Origin: Polytrichum commune
Lineage: Eukaryota > Streptophyta > Polytrichopsida > Polytrichales > Polytrichaceae
Assembly (NCBI GenBank): GCA_950295325.1
Contig: OX485805.1
Location: 50,926,758 to 50,990,757 of the forward strand
Direction of reading: 5' to 3'
DNA: 64,000 bases
Part shown: positions 38,946 to 50,409 of the stretch, piece after piece
How the letters are laid out: the number at the start of each line of letters is the position of its first letter
Numbering within the stretch: position 1 is the stretch's first letter
The notes under the pieces: generated by a model
What the model saw: only the letters and a program-made list of their open reading frames with translations
Databases searched by the model: none
Told to the model about the DNA's origin: nothing
Position numbers and translations under genes: made by a program

Positions 38946-40415
38946 GTGCACCCAAACCACAACCCCTTAATCTTCTCCTACTTAATAGGACCTTATCCTA
39001 TCCACTAAACCCTCATCCCATAAACCAACAAGAACATGTTCTAATTCAAACATTTAAATCCAAGGCCCTTCCCCTTGCCTCATCAAACACTACACACTTT
39101 AACCAAAACACTCCCTAATATCACTAAGCTTCTAATTAACCACACAAAATAGGCTTAAGGCCTAAAACATAAACCACACCAAGCCTCACTCTTTTAATAC
39201 TTTTGATTGTTTCAATAACACTCCAAATGCAATTCTAAATAAATTCTAAACATAAAACCAATATGAGCAACCATTTTGGGCTCATACCCAGGCATTGTTC
39301 ACCCCCTTAAATATTTTCTTCCACCTTATCTCAACTTCCCTACTTCCATACCTAACCACACTTGCAACAGTGGTTATTCTTCCTTAGAACCTTCTCACTG
39401 ATCCTTATCTAACCTTTGTTTTACTAACCCTTATCCCTTCTTATTTACTTCTACTTTAAGGCTACTTTAGGAAAGGTATCTTTTAACCAACGTTGTCATG
39501 CCCCCATTCTAAACTAGATTTCTTCCTTAGAATTTTCTAAAATGCTACTAGTTGGAGTTGTCATCTTCTAGGTCATTTGGTCGTGCAACTTCATCGATGA
39601 CGCTTGGTTGGTCACTTGGCTACTCAAGTTGATTCCACCGTGTGTTCCTTGACATCTAGTGGGATCGGTGAACAAACACGATTGGTGGTGGAAAGAAATA
39701 CTCTAGTAACCATGCCATAAGTGTTGGGTGAACGAGGAAATAACAGTAGTAGGCTCATGTGAGTAGACCCTCTAAGCCTATTCATCTGGATTTATAGGTC
39801 TATATACATGCCTACCTCCATAATTTTGGGCTACCCATAAACTATTTTGAAGTTAGCTTGATTTATTTTAAATATTTCCCGAAAATATTCTCTTTTGGAG
39901 AGGATGCCCAAAAAAAATTCATTTGGGGGCATCTTTTGAAAAGTGTTTCAATGCCGTCAAGAAAATGAAGAATATGCATTACTACATTTTTTGGCTTTAC
40001 TGTCCAACAAAAGGCGGTACACATCATTGATAACACATATGTGTATAGACATGGGTAATATATGCGTACATTTATCTAGGGTGCTTAGATGTATCATATG
40101 TTCTTCAAGCTGGATAGAGAGTTTTATTTTCACAAACAAATCTATAGTAGCTCCTAGATAAACATATGTCTTAAACACATTTTTACTATATAATAAAGCA
40201 TTTTGTTCTATAAAATTTAGTGAATGTCACAAAGGAAGACTAACATCTCAAACTACCCCCCCCCTTTGAATTTTACTTACTGAAATTGTTATGTGTTGAA
40301 AGTTTACTCAATGCAAATTAAACCCTAGGACCACTACTAAGGAGTCTTTGTAGAGAAGAAGTGCTCCAAGCATTGTTGTGGATAAACATACATTCTTCCT
40401 CATATGCATGCAATA
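38946..40415. other. Intergenic region, no recognised gene
   Basis: C-rich then AT-rich non-coding DNA. The two overlapping frames at 39943-40178 are mirror images on opposite strands and match nothing known. Confidence 0.4.
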
Positions 40416-41126
40416 CTAATAAAAAAACAATGTATACATGCGTTGACATAAAGCATATGGTTGTATATTACCAATGTTGGAGTTGTGCATCTTTATGAAA
40501 GATGTGCATGAGCATCTTGAGTACTTGTTGACAGTCATGTGGTAATGCTTGCCAAATGTAGCATTGTCATCATTGTAAGCAACATAGATCATGGCATATG
40601 AGGGAGGAGTCAAATCCACCTTCTCCACAATCACCATTTTGAACGAATGGGCAACTGTCATGCACTAACAATGGGCCTTAGAAGGTGGACTGTAATGAAC
40701 GACCTTCCCATCTCGAGACATTGGGGGCTTTGAACTTGGACCTCTTTGCTAGACCAAAGGGTACACTCCAAACCGAGCGACTTTAAACATACCGTCTTCC
40801 AATTTAAAGGCCTCAAACAAGGTCAAATTTGTGCTGATTTGAATAGGCCACACATCAAGAACATGAAGGTTGGGCATTACACCATACTTTGTCTTGCCAC
40901 CCGCACACTCCTTCTAGTTACCATAACAAAACCAGAAGGTTTTAGGAACGTACCTCTTCATGTTCTTGGAATTGAAGATGCCATCATAACATGGCGCAAG
41001 GGTGGAAATGCCAATTTTTCGCCTCGGACGAGCACAAACCAAGCGACTATTTGTGAGCAATCGATACGCTGACAACATGTCCCCCCCCCCCCCACACACA
41101 CACACACATGGACACATGGCGTTCAT
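40416..41126 (-). pseudogene. MULE transposase C-terminal relic with SWIM zinc finger
   Basis: On the minus strand, frames carry pieces in the order of the 44417-48025 transposase: RRKIGISTLAPCYDG, WFCYGN, VWPIQISTNL, then YHMTVNKYSRCSC, TSFIKMHNSNIGN and LCQRMYTLF. These parallel RKHGIPAPTYKG, WFCPDD, TWPVKIGTNL, YHVIIGDIPHCTC and CKHLYYVF there. The SWIM Cys-X-Cys is kept, while the later Cys-X-His is Cys-Gln-Arg. Stops interrupt it. It is a diverged fossil of the same transposase family, 3 kb from the larger element. Confidence 0.7.
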
Positions 41127-42775
41127 GGGTTAGCTTGGGAGGTGTCGCATCCACTCAAGACCCTACTTCCATTCCGCCCTCACTCTGCACTTGCTCCGAT
41201 GGGTCCTTGGTTGTTGAAGAACCATTCCTGCTCGGAGACCGAGGTGAGTTAGATGTCTTACATTGTGAATTTGTATTCGGGAATTGAACTTTATTGCACC
41301 ACATCGACTTATGTACAATTTTCATTCCACGTGTGACACCATAATCCATTATCCATTGCAACCACTTTTATTATACAAAATACATGATAAAGTTTTGAAC
41401 CATTACCATAACTTGCAAAGTATAAATACTTATTCCATACGTGTTTTGCATAATAGGATATTGTTTGAACAACTTAAGTGTGGGGCATATTTAAAATAAA
41501 ATCATTGGGTGTTGGTGCTTATTTTGGAAGCGCTACCATATTAAATTAAATTGATTAGACCACAACCCATCAATTTGGAGGTGGTGTGGGATCCCAACAT
41601 TCTTGTTAATCTTGAATGGCAAGATTATAGGGGTATGTGGATATATAGCATTTTCCGAAGGTATATTTTTGGGGTCCCATATATCAGACCTCAATCGAAT
41701 GTCCAAACCAAAGTATGGGTTATGGAAAGAGGCAAGCCATAAGAATTTTGAAAATCGGTGCTAGGAGGTTGGGGGGTACATATATGGAAGGGGGGGGGGT
41801 CAAAGGGTTTGGATCATGGGCATATGCTCATGTGGTTGTGCCAAATGGTGTATGCCGAGGTCATTTTGGGCGCACAAATTAATTGGTCAACCATCGCATG
41901 TACTAGAGCAAATTTGAAGGCAACATGCGGAGAAGGGTCAGGCTAGGCTAGTTTCGTGCTAGGCTGAGACGTTAGCTGACCGATCTCATTGACATGGCAA
42001 CCTCCAACAAATCCTCCAACGGTGCAAACTTATTTTGATTTTCCTTCCAGTCCCAAGTCATTAACGTCTAGGAACTCTGGCCTCCAACTGTGTACACCTC
42101 GACGATGCAAAGTGGTGTTAGGGGTTCCCGTTGAAACTTGCCAGGCGACAAAGAATCCACATGCCACCACCACATGGACCATGTTTGGTTTGTCCACTAT
42201 CTTCGCCGGTTGATGTGGAGATGACCTCAAAGGTTCCAACACCACCACTAGTAGTTGTTGACAATGACATGGTGGTAGCTATCGCCCCACTATTTCCTAT
42301 CATTCTTGACTAAAAATTAAATACGTTTCCAAAGAAAAATGGCCACATGCTAAAAATTATTAAATTTTTTAAAAAAATACCCCTCTAAACAAACAAGTCT
42401 GTGACCCCACCCCCTTCAAAAAAAATCCATAGAAAATGTGAAAATATATTAAAAATAAAAAATAAAAACCTAGGGGAGGTGGTGGGCATGGAGGGGATGG
42501 TGGGGGGTCATGGGCATGGACACACATGGACACACATGGACATATATGCATATGGGGCTACACATGGGCATGGGGACATATAATTGCATGGGTTAAGGGA
42601 TTGGATAGCCCGAGATATCAATTCATATGCACATGTTGAACATGCTGGGACAGTCATTTGGTTGCATGGGCTTAGAGGTTTGGTGTGGTTCGGACACAAA
42701 TTTATATGTAGCAACGGATTGGGATGACACAGGTCCAAGCTAGTTCAATGCATAGTGAAATCCTTTCTAAAGTAT
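41127..42775. other. Intergenic region with simple repeats
   Basis: Holds C-runs and (CA)n at 41080-41107 just upstream, a G-run near 41791, and an imperfect GGACACACAT/GGGCATGG repeat at 42480-42570. Short frames here match nothing known. Confidence 0.45.
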
Positions 42776-43130
42776 ACTAAATACGATATTTAGTGTCACC
42801 AATTTATGATTATCTTGCTCAATATCAATTGTGAACTATAGTATAGTGTCACAAACTATCAATCTTAACCCAATGTTATTTGTCATTCCCTGTAAAAATT
42901 TTGGGGGATTATAGATTTACAGTGTTGAAATTACTGTCACTTACTAAGATTTTTCATCCACTTTTCAATCATCCATGACAATACTTCATCCAAAGTTGCT
43001 GACAAGAGAAGGTAGGTTTTGGCCAATGGATGAACCCATCCATCATCCATGACAATATTTTTAAACTTGTTCATAAGAAGTGTCATCCAAGAATGAAATA
43101 CCATATGACACTAAATATCATATTTAGTGT
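42776..43130. mobile_element. 355-bp MITE with palindromic ACTAAATA...TATTTAGT ends
   Basis: The left end ACTAAATACGATATTTAGTG and right end (minus strand) ACTAAATATGATATTTAGTG are inverted. Each end is itself a palindrome. The interior includes two copies of ATCCATGACAATA and no gene. Its TATTTAGTGTCAC word is shared with the MITEs at 11605 and 60311. Confidence 0.7.
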
Positions 43131-43509
43131 AGTAGCACCACTTGAAGGGTTAACTTAATAATGCTCTTCATTTGGTAGACCACGTTTCGGATAATTTATT
43201 TTGGTTCCATGTGTCAAAGGTCCACTATGGCACTCCCTATCCATTCCCTCTTGATCCAATCTTCATTCAATCTTGGGCTAGATTGGTATTTGCATGCATC
43301 ACCTTTCACGGCACTTGTTCCCTATGGTGTGAGAGTTTGATAGACCAGGTTGAATCTTATGAGTTTGTTGGTACTTGCAAGGTTTGGTCTTACATGAGCA
43401 AAACACATAGGTAGATATGTCTAATGCGGTTGCTTCTCGTAATCGGACACCTATATTTGAGTGGTAAGTAGTTTGGTGGGACTTCAAGAACATATATTAG
43501 AAAGGCATG

Positions 43510-43595
43510 GAGGGAAGCTATCTTATGAGCGATGAGCAGTGAGCGGTGAGCGGTGAGCAGTAACACATGAGCAATGAGCAGTAACATATGAGCAA
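43510..43595 (+). repeat. Left terminal inverted repeat and subterminal repeats
   Basis: GCTATCTTATGAGCGATGAG is followed by short direct repeats of GAGCRRTGAGC type and (T)ATGAGCAATGA. They are candidate transposase binding sites. The counterpart is at 54860-54934. Confidence 0.85.
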
Positions 43596-43730
43596 TGATT
43601 CCAAATTTAGTAAAGACACACGGGTTTAGGGTACACAACCAAAATTTTGACAAATTAATTGCATATTTTTAATTGTAAATTGCCAATATTTTAAATGAAG
43701 CACAAGTGAAAGGGCCCTATTTCCATGGAT

Positions 43731-43955
43731 CATTTAAAACACTTTCAATTCATTGCTGATTTTTATTATAATAATCCAAACCAATACATGTCATTTATTG
43801 ACATCCTTATACATGTAGTTACAACCAACACTTGCACAACTACTCACATTCCACAACACCATCAAGCTCAAGTAGGTGCATAACCTCATTATACGTACAT
43901 GTAGGTGCCATAATTGTGAGCCACTCAAACTGCTCACGGGTTGAATTAAGGCCCA
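43731..43955 (-). repeat. Extra copy of the transposase 3' end inside the MULE
   Basis: Sequence from ATCATTTAAAACACTTTCAA onward, through ATTATAATAATCCAAACCAA, parallels 44307-44500. On the minus strand it encodes TYNEVMHLLELDGVVECE and a stop, versus TYNEVMRLLELAGIVECE in the main gene. It is either a tandem duplication or the end of another, related MULE. The SINE-like copy at 44023 lies between the two. Confidence 0.8.
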
Positions 43956-44022
43956 AAATCTACAAATGAAAGGAAATTAGATATTAGAAATAGTCAATAT
44001 GTAGGTAACTACTAGGTTTTGA

Positions 44023-44213
44023 GACATCCGCCTGTGGATGCGAGTTGTGTAAGAGATTGGTATTAGGTCTGTATCAACCCGGGTTCGAATCCGGTTGGTT
44101 ACATTGACTGGTGCTATCCCAAATTGAGCTAGTGATAAAGCAGGAATAATCTATAGGCGGATACCAAGAAGACGTTACTACGCGGATGTGCGTAGAATCT
44201 TCTCAATTATTTT
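44023..44213 (+). mobile_element. tRNA-derived SINE-like element, copy 1
   Basis: It contains GGGTTCGAATCCGG, an exact match to the tRNA/SINE B box (GGTTCGANNCC), about 70 bases after GACATCCGCCTGTGGATGCG. The shared body ATTGACTGGTGCTATCCC is found again in reverse orientation at 48796-48977. It is not a tRNA, because no acceptor-stem pairing was seen. Confidence 0.7.
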
Positions 44214-44416
44214 TTATTTTTAGAAACATTGTTATTATTTATCCATGTCAATCAATCAAACCGCTCACGGTTGGGTCGTAGTCTAAATAGAAATGAAGTT
44301 ACTGAATCATTTGAAATACTTTCAGTCCACTGCTAATTTTTATTATAATAATCCAAACCAAAACATGTCATATTTTGACATTCAAATATATGGTACTTAA
44401 TAGACCATTTGCAATA

Positions 44417-47400
44417 CTACTCACACTCTACAATACCAGCAAGTTCAAGTAGTCGCATGACCTCGTTATAGGTATATGTAGGTGCATGAATGAACTTGTC
44501 ACTCTCGTAATCCACCTTGCACAAAAATCTAAACACATAATAAAGATGTTTACAATACACCCATTTTCCTTTCTTTCCCGATGCATGAAAGGACATTTTC
44601 GTGAAATCCGGGCATGTGCAATGCGGGATGTCGCCAATTATGACATGGTAGGTGATATCATGCTTGGAGACAATGTTGATTATCATTCCAAAGCCCGGAT
44701 ATGGAATGGCAGTGACCCCAACCACATAGTAACCCTCCATGAGTCTGGCGCTCTCCCATTTGTTTTTGTGATCCGCTAGCGGTGTTGTTGGATTACGACG
44801 CACTGTCTTCCCAAACCTGAATGTAGGGTGGGCGTCCAGGTTTGGTGGCATAGAAAAATGCAAGCGAGGGATGGGGAGAGTTGCGATTGTTGAAAGCCTA
44901 CGACGAGGGGACAATGCCTCCCTCTGCTATAGTTGAAATCCAACATCTTCAAGTGCCAAAACCTCCTCTCGCGATAGATTGGTACCTATCTTCACCGGCC
45001 ACGTGTTGGGTACTATAGGCCAGTCCAATACATATTTCTTCTTACTGCCACTCACAGAACGTTTGATGTCGTCAGGGCAAAACCAAAATTCATACTCCAC
45101 ATTGTTGGGAGAGCGAAATTCCTTCCTGAGCCCTTTGTATGTTGGAGCAGGTATGCCATGTTTCCTAGTCCCGACTTTGGCATTGCACATAGTCCCTGTG
45201 ATGGCCTGCAGTGCCCAACATCGTTTGGCTGAGTTGGGTGGTAATCTTGCAATGTGCCACTTGGAAGCAAGATAATCTGTCTCTAACACGGATGTAGTAT
45301 GAGCCACACCATAAATTGCAGAACTCAACGATTCCTCTATGCGTTGACAAATTGCTCGGATGTTGGGACGAAGAATGGAATAGTTCACTTTGTCGGGTCG
45401 ATGAGAATCACAATCAGCACCCGGTGGTAGGTTGAATTTGCGTTTGGTGGAACCAAAGAGCTATGACCCTTCCAATGCACAATCTCTAGTGTTGACGTCT
45501 TCTGTCCCTCGATAAGACTTCATGGCATCGGCCAACATTTTTGGATCTCCACACCTGGCAGCCGCTTTGAGTTTCAAGGAGGCCGAATCAGGACCTTTAC
45601 CATCAGACCCCCCTTTCAACCATGTCCAGTAATTTGCAATTTGCATGAAGGCACGGATCATGTCGTCCATTGTAGCTTCATATAAACAAGTCATCTTGTT
45701 GCCGGACTGTTGGAGCCATTTGTTGTGTACAGTCTCTGCAAGGTTGCATGTTGGCATTTCCGCACGCTCTTCTATTGTCATATCCTATGAACAACACATA
45801 TATACAAGGATAGGAAAAACATAAGATATATTATATATCAGTGGCAAGATATTGAATGACAGTGAATAATGAAGTTTGATATGTACTTACAAGTAGCATA
45901 TGACCATTCCATTGTCTATAACGAAAGTGCCAAAATCCCAACCACTCTGAAAGGCCAAGGATGCCTTCTTCCGAGGCAGCTCCAGATGACAACCACCAAG
46001 AACGAATCACATGGTACTTAGTCTCAGCGTCGTCCATTGTTTTCGCGTCTTTGTAATCCTTGCATATTTGTTTGTATTGAAACTGCAAGGATGGTTTGAT
46101 ATACTTTTGGGTCATCTTATCCAAGCTTGCAGACCAATGGAAAAGACATGTACGCTCACGTGCAACCATGAGTAGACTTTGATCACCATCCCCGTAAATC
46201 GCCCTCACCGCATTCCAATTAGCTTGAGCACTATCAACCATGAACCCTTTGAAGTTTACGTTTGGTACACCATTTTCTGCCATGACAACATTCAAATTTT
46301 CCCAAAAGAGAATTTGTGTTGCACCATCTTCAGATTGCATGTCACAACACGCAAAAGTCAACACTTTACAGTATCGACTGTCGTACAGATGGCAAGCCAT
46401 GGTCGTCCAGTCCTTCAAACGTTTGATATGGTCAAACATAAACTATGAATTCTCCATGTCCCCACCGACTTGCATCCTCTTCACAAGTTCCACACCACTA
46501 CTTGGAAGGTCTACAGACATCTTGAAAACAAACACTTTGTCCTTTGACTGCCCTAGAAAGCGACTACCATGGACGAACTTGAAAGCAGAGTGGTCTTTGA
46601 GCGCCATAATACTATCCATAGTTCCCATTTTACTACGCAAAAAACGCTTTGATCCAAATACAAAGTTACGACAAGTCGGAGACGCAAGAGTGCTGAATTT
46701 GTCCATGACGACCTCTAGGGATGAACCAACCAAGTGATGGCCTTCGACATTTGCGGGAGATTTGAGAAGGTAATCGGCCAAGATTGTTTGCTTGCTGCCA
46801 TAATTATGGCTGAATTTTTGGCTGTGGGTGTTTTCAATACTTCATTTGCAACGCACTGGTATGCCATGTCCAATGACTCACATCATGTGCCATTGGCCAC
46901 AGGGTGATCATATACACCAATATAAATGCAAGTCTTGGACATTCCAACAGATGTGGAGTGAATGTATATGATTCGAGCATGACATAAAGCAATGCACACA
47001 GGTGTGGAACGACATACCTTACACTCGATAGTGGACCTAGTGGGAGGAACATTACCCACAGCAAATGGGAGACGAGTTGAACCGGCCCATTCGGTGTTGT
47101 TCCGGAGGCCCCCATTGTGATTCATGTAATCACAGTAGTCATTAGAACATTGGAGATGACCAGCACAAGTAGAACGCCGGAAGGACAATCCAAAATCATT
47201 TTGGATATTGATGGTTTTGGTGGTGCACCAAGGGTGACCATCGCACATTTTGTCCATGCCGTCCATTGAGCGGCCATACGTATTTGGAACTTTAAGTGTC
47301 ACAGGGGGTAAGAGAAACAAAACATCACCATTAAAAGAAGATGGTAAGTACTTGACATTACGAACATCTATACTATCAAAATCAATGGATGCAAGATCTG

Positions 47401-48025
47401 ACTTTGATCTTTTTCTTGACTTTGTGAGCTTCAAGGCATCAACTATAGTGAACCCTGTAGATGAAGGTGAAGGGTGTAGTGGAGGACGTTGAGAGGGTGA
47501 GATTAGGGGAACCACCCTCTTGTACATATGACCGCAAGGAGATTTGGATACATGTATAAGAAGTTGCAAAGGAGTAGAATGAACACCTTTAAATGGAAAC
47601 GGCGATGTGTTTGAAAGATCAATAGATGCACAACTGTCATCTTCTGAATCCGATAGCACAAACACACTATCATCAAGGGGTTCTACCTTAACATGTGCGG
47701 TAGAAGGAATTTGAACTGTGGATGTACCGGATTCGTTTGTCAATATGACAGTAGAAGCTTGCATCTGAGACTCAGAAAGACCTATCACCCTATATGAACC
47801 AAGTCCTAAGATCCACATAAAACCAACCTTTGTTCTGTTTTTTTGAACCAAAATCGTTTCATACACCTCTCCATCTGTAGAGTACATCTCCTGCTCTAAA
47901 TACATGGAGCCTATCTGGAGGTTGAATCTCAAACTAAGTAAATCCTCTGAAACACTCACATGACTATCATCTTGAAGTGGCAAAATGAAGGGAACAAAAG
48001 ATCCATGAGCTCTAATGGTAGCCAT
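44417..48025 (-). pseudogene. MULE transposase with GCM/WRKY-like N-terminal fingers and C-terminal SWIM finger
   Basis: It starts at the ATG at 48025 (MATIRAHGSFVPF). Around residues 265-310 Cys/His clusters CDGHPWC and CAGHLQCSNDYCDY suggest a DNA-binding finger. After a TGA at about 46883 and a frameshift near 46785, the catalytic part reads VLTFACCDMQSED, GFMVDSAQANWNAV and CLFHW (the conserved D and C-X2-H of MULE DDE transposases), with an intron of about 110 bases (roughly 45786-45893). It continues CNLAETVHNKWLQQ, then WFCPDD, WPVKIGTNL, and the SWIM finger HCTCPDF followed by YCKHLYYVF. It ends VECE at 44417. Further in-frame stops (TAG near 46441, 45461 and 44927) and the shift make it defective. 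It would cut and insert the element and is transcribed divergently from the cargo gene. Confidence 0.82.
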
Positions 48026-48438
48026 GGAAAATGGAAAGATGAATTAAACAAGACATCACAAAAATTTGGGTGAATGTTGTTTTTATATAGAGGTGTGTGA
48101 TGAAGTGAATGAAATTGAAAACGCGTGATACAATAATGGATGGTGATGAAAGCGTGTAATATCATAGCATCTAATAATATGGAAGTAAACATATCACAAT
48201 AATAGTTAGAGAATATTTACAAGCAAGATACACACAAAACAGTGAGGCTAGGGTGTCATAAACTTTTGGATTCTATAATAAAAATAGAAACAAAATGAAA
48301 GACGCGTTGAAATATTTCGTTCATTGGACGTCAATTGCAACATGAATGATCGTAATATACACCGGATTTATTTGGGATAGACACATTGGAAGAATAAATG
48401 ATAGTGGACTGATGGAGGACACATTATAGACACCAACG
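48026..48438. promoter_or_regulatory. Shared divergent promoter region of transposase and cargo gene
   Basis: About 410 bases separate the transposase start (minus strand, 48025) from the first ATG of the cargo gene (plus strand, 48439). The sequence is AT-rich and has no other frame of note. Its role is inferred from the back-to-back arrangement. No specific motif was identified with confidence. Confidence 0.5.
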
Positions 48439-48795
48439 ATGGTGGAGAATGTAGAGAGAACACCCGTGAGGCCGAAGAGAAGGCGTAGGAAAGCTTTGTA
48501 TTTTACTTCTGAGAAAAATAGGTTCGGACTGAGTGTAGGAAAGAGGAATGCAAACAAGGAAGGGAAAAGAAACATGTTGAATACGATAGTAGAAACTGTG
48601 AAAGCACTGGATTTTGATATGATGGAGGGTGATGAAGGTGCACATGCAGACGATCGTATATCGGAGTCGGAAATGAAGACGAGTTCAAAGAAGACAACAA
48701 ACAAAAAGGTAAGTCAGCTCAACGTAAATCAACGATATTGTTGGGCATATGTTTTAGTTTGTTCAAAGTAGTCAATTTAACAAAAACTTTATTTA

Positions 48796-48977
48796 GAAGG
48801 ATCTATGCACACTTGCGTAGGAAAGCCTTCTATGTATCCAACCTACTTAATTTCCTGCCTAACCACTAGCTCATTAGGGGATAGCACCAGTCAATGCAAC
48901 CAACTAGATTCGAACCCAAGTTGGAGTAGACCGAAACATCAATCTCTTTAGACAACTCGCATCCATAGGTGGATGTC
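48796..48977 (-). mobile_element. tRNA-derived SINE-like element, copy 2
   Basis: On the minus strand it reads GACATCCACCTATGGATGCG, then TTGGGTTCGAATC (B box), then CATTGACTGGTGCTATCCC, matching the copy at 44023-44213 at roughly 75-80% by eye. It lies inside the large first intron of the cargo gene. The two copies face each other across the transposase gene. Confidence 0.7.
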
Positions 48978-49107
48978 TATACCATTTTTTCTTACACTTT
49001 TATACATTTGCCGATGGTATGACAGTAGTAAATCCTTGGAATATCGGCGGCCCACCCGAAAAACATTTCTGACAACGAATTAGAAAGCTTAAAAGATAGG
49101 AGGGAAA

Positions 49108-50314
49108 ACCCTGTGCGTTAACGCACAGGGTTGTTTAGGGTATCTAAGTCGCTCCCTAATACCCTCTGCGTTAACGCACGGGGTTGTTTACGCTGTGTAA
49201 GTTGCTCCCTAATACCCTATGCGTTAACGCACAGGGTGGTTTAGGGTTTGTGAGTCGCAACCTAATACCCTGTGCGTTAACGCACAAGGTTTTCCCTCAT
49301 AACTTTTAGGGTATCTAAGTCGCTCCCTAATACCCTGTGCGTTTACGCACATGATTGTTTAGGGTTACTAAATCGCTCTCCAATACCCTCTGCGTTAACG
49401 CACGGGGTTGTTTACGCTGTGTAAATCGCTCCCTAATACCCTGTGCGTTAACGCACAAGGTACTAGGGAGCGACTTAGATACCTTAAAAGTTAGGAGGAA
49501 AAACCCTGTGCGTTAACGCACAGGGTATGTACGAGCGACATAGAAAGTTAAAATTTAGGATGGAATACCCTGTGCGTTAATGCACAGGGTATTAGGGAGC
49601 GACTTAGATACCCTAAAAGTTACGAGGGAAAACCATGTGCGTTAACGCACAGGGTATTAGGGAGCGACATAGAAGGTAAAAAGTTAGGAGGGAAAACCGG
49701 TATGTACTTGCGACTTAGAATGTCTAAAAGTAAAAGAAATAGCTATTGTATAAATTGAAAACGTCATGTAAAGTGTTGAAACTAAACATTTGTTCAAAAT
49801 GGGGTTAGAATGTAAAAGATGAGTAATATCCCTACTGAGATATTCATGTAGTATGTGACAGGAGCTAAAAAATGACCAAAAACAATGAAAAAAAATTTTG
49901 TGCCCAGAAATCCAAAATCTACGAGGTGGCCAAAAACAATGAAATAGATAGAAGAATGAGTAAAGAAAACGATATCAAACACAAAAAAAATATTAGAGAA
50001 AGTTGTAGCCACGGAGATTTAGATAATTTACAATATTTTTTTTATTTTTTTTGGACACGATTAGTATTATTTATAGATTTTACAAGTTTTGGCAAATCTA
50101 CCAATTCCATACTAATAAAATAAAATAAAATAAAAAACTTTTTCAAACCTTTGGCATAGACCCTGTGCGTTAACGCACAGGGTCCACGCTAGCAACTTTC
50201 ATACATTTGTAGTCAGGTGCATAGACCCTGTGCGCCAACGCATAGGGTCTACGCCCGCAACTTTGGTAGGCCTCAAAGCTAGGCGCGTAGACCCTGTGCG
50301 TTAACGCACAGGGT
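49108..50314. repeat. Array of 13 copies of a 24-bp palindrome centred on GTTAAC
   Basis: The unit is ACCCTGTGCGTT followed by its exact reverse complement. Starts are 49108, 49161, 49214, 49267, 49332, 49385, 49438, 49503, 49567, 49632, 50160, 50225 and 50291. Spacing is 53 bp or 64-66 bp. Four copies are perfect palindromes and the rest carry one to four changes. The GTTAAC core is kept in ten or more. In the first seven units the linker reads as GGGTATCTAAGTCGCTCCCT. From 49461 onward it is inverted (AGGGAGCGACTTAGATACC), so the array has two opposed arms. A 500-base unrelated stretch (49661-50158) splits off the last three. The array lies in the first intron of the cargo gene. Confidence 0.95.
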
Positions 50315-50409
50315 CTACCCTAGTTGTTTAGGGTAAGCCGCTACCTTAATCACACAGTACTTAAACTACCAAAGTCACACCTTAAATTTTTTTTTTGTCA
50401 TTCTTCCTC

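Noticed and set aside
20323..40370. GTGCTCCAAG before 20333 recurs at 40361-40370, suggesting a 20-kb element with 10-bp duplications
   Set aside because: The sequence at 40350 does not contain the expected GATAGCACTCCCC terminus, so the shared 10-mer is taken as chance.
44417..48025. Recoding of TAG in the transposase, because three of the in-frame stops are TAG
   Set aside because: A TGA and at least one frameshift are also present and the neighbouring genes use TAG or TGA as normal stops, so ordinary decay explains it.
49108..50314. CRISPR-like array (regular repeats with spacers)
   Set aside because: The repeats are full palindromes, the linkers are repeats of each other in two orientations, not unique spacers, and the context is a plant transposon intron with no cas genes.
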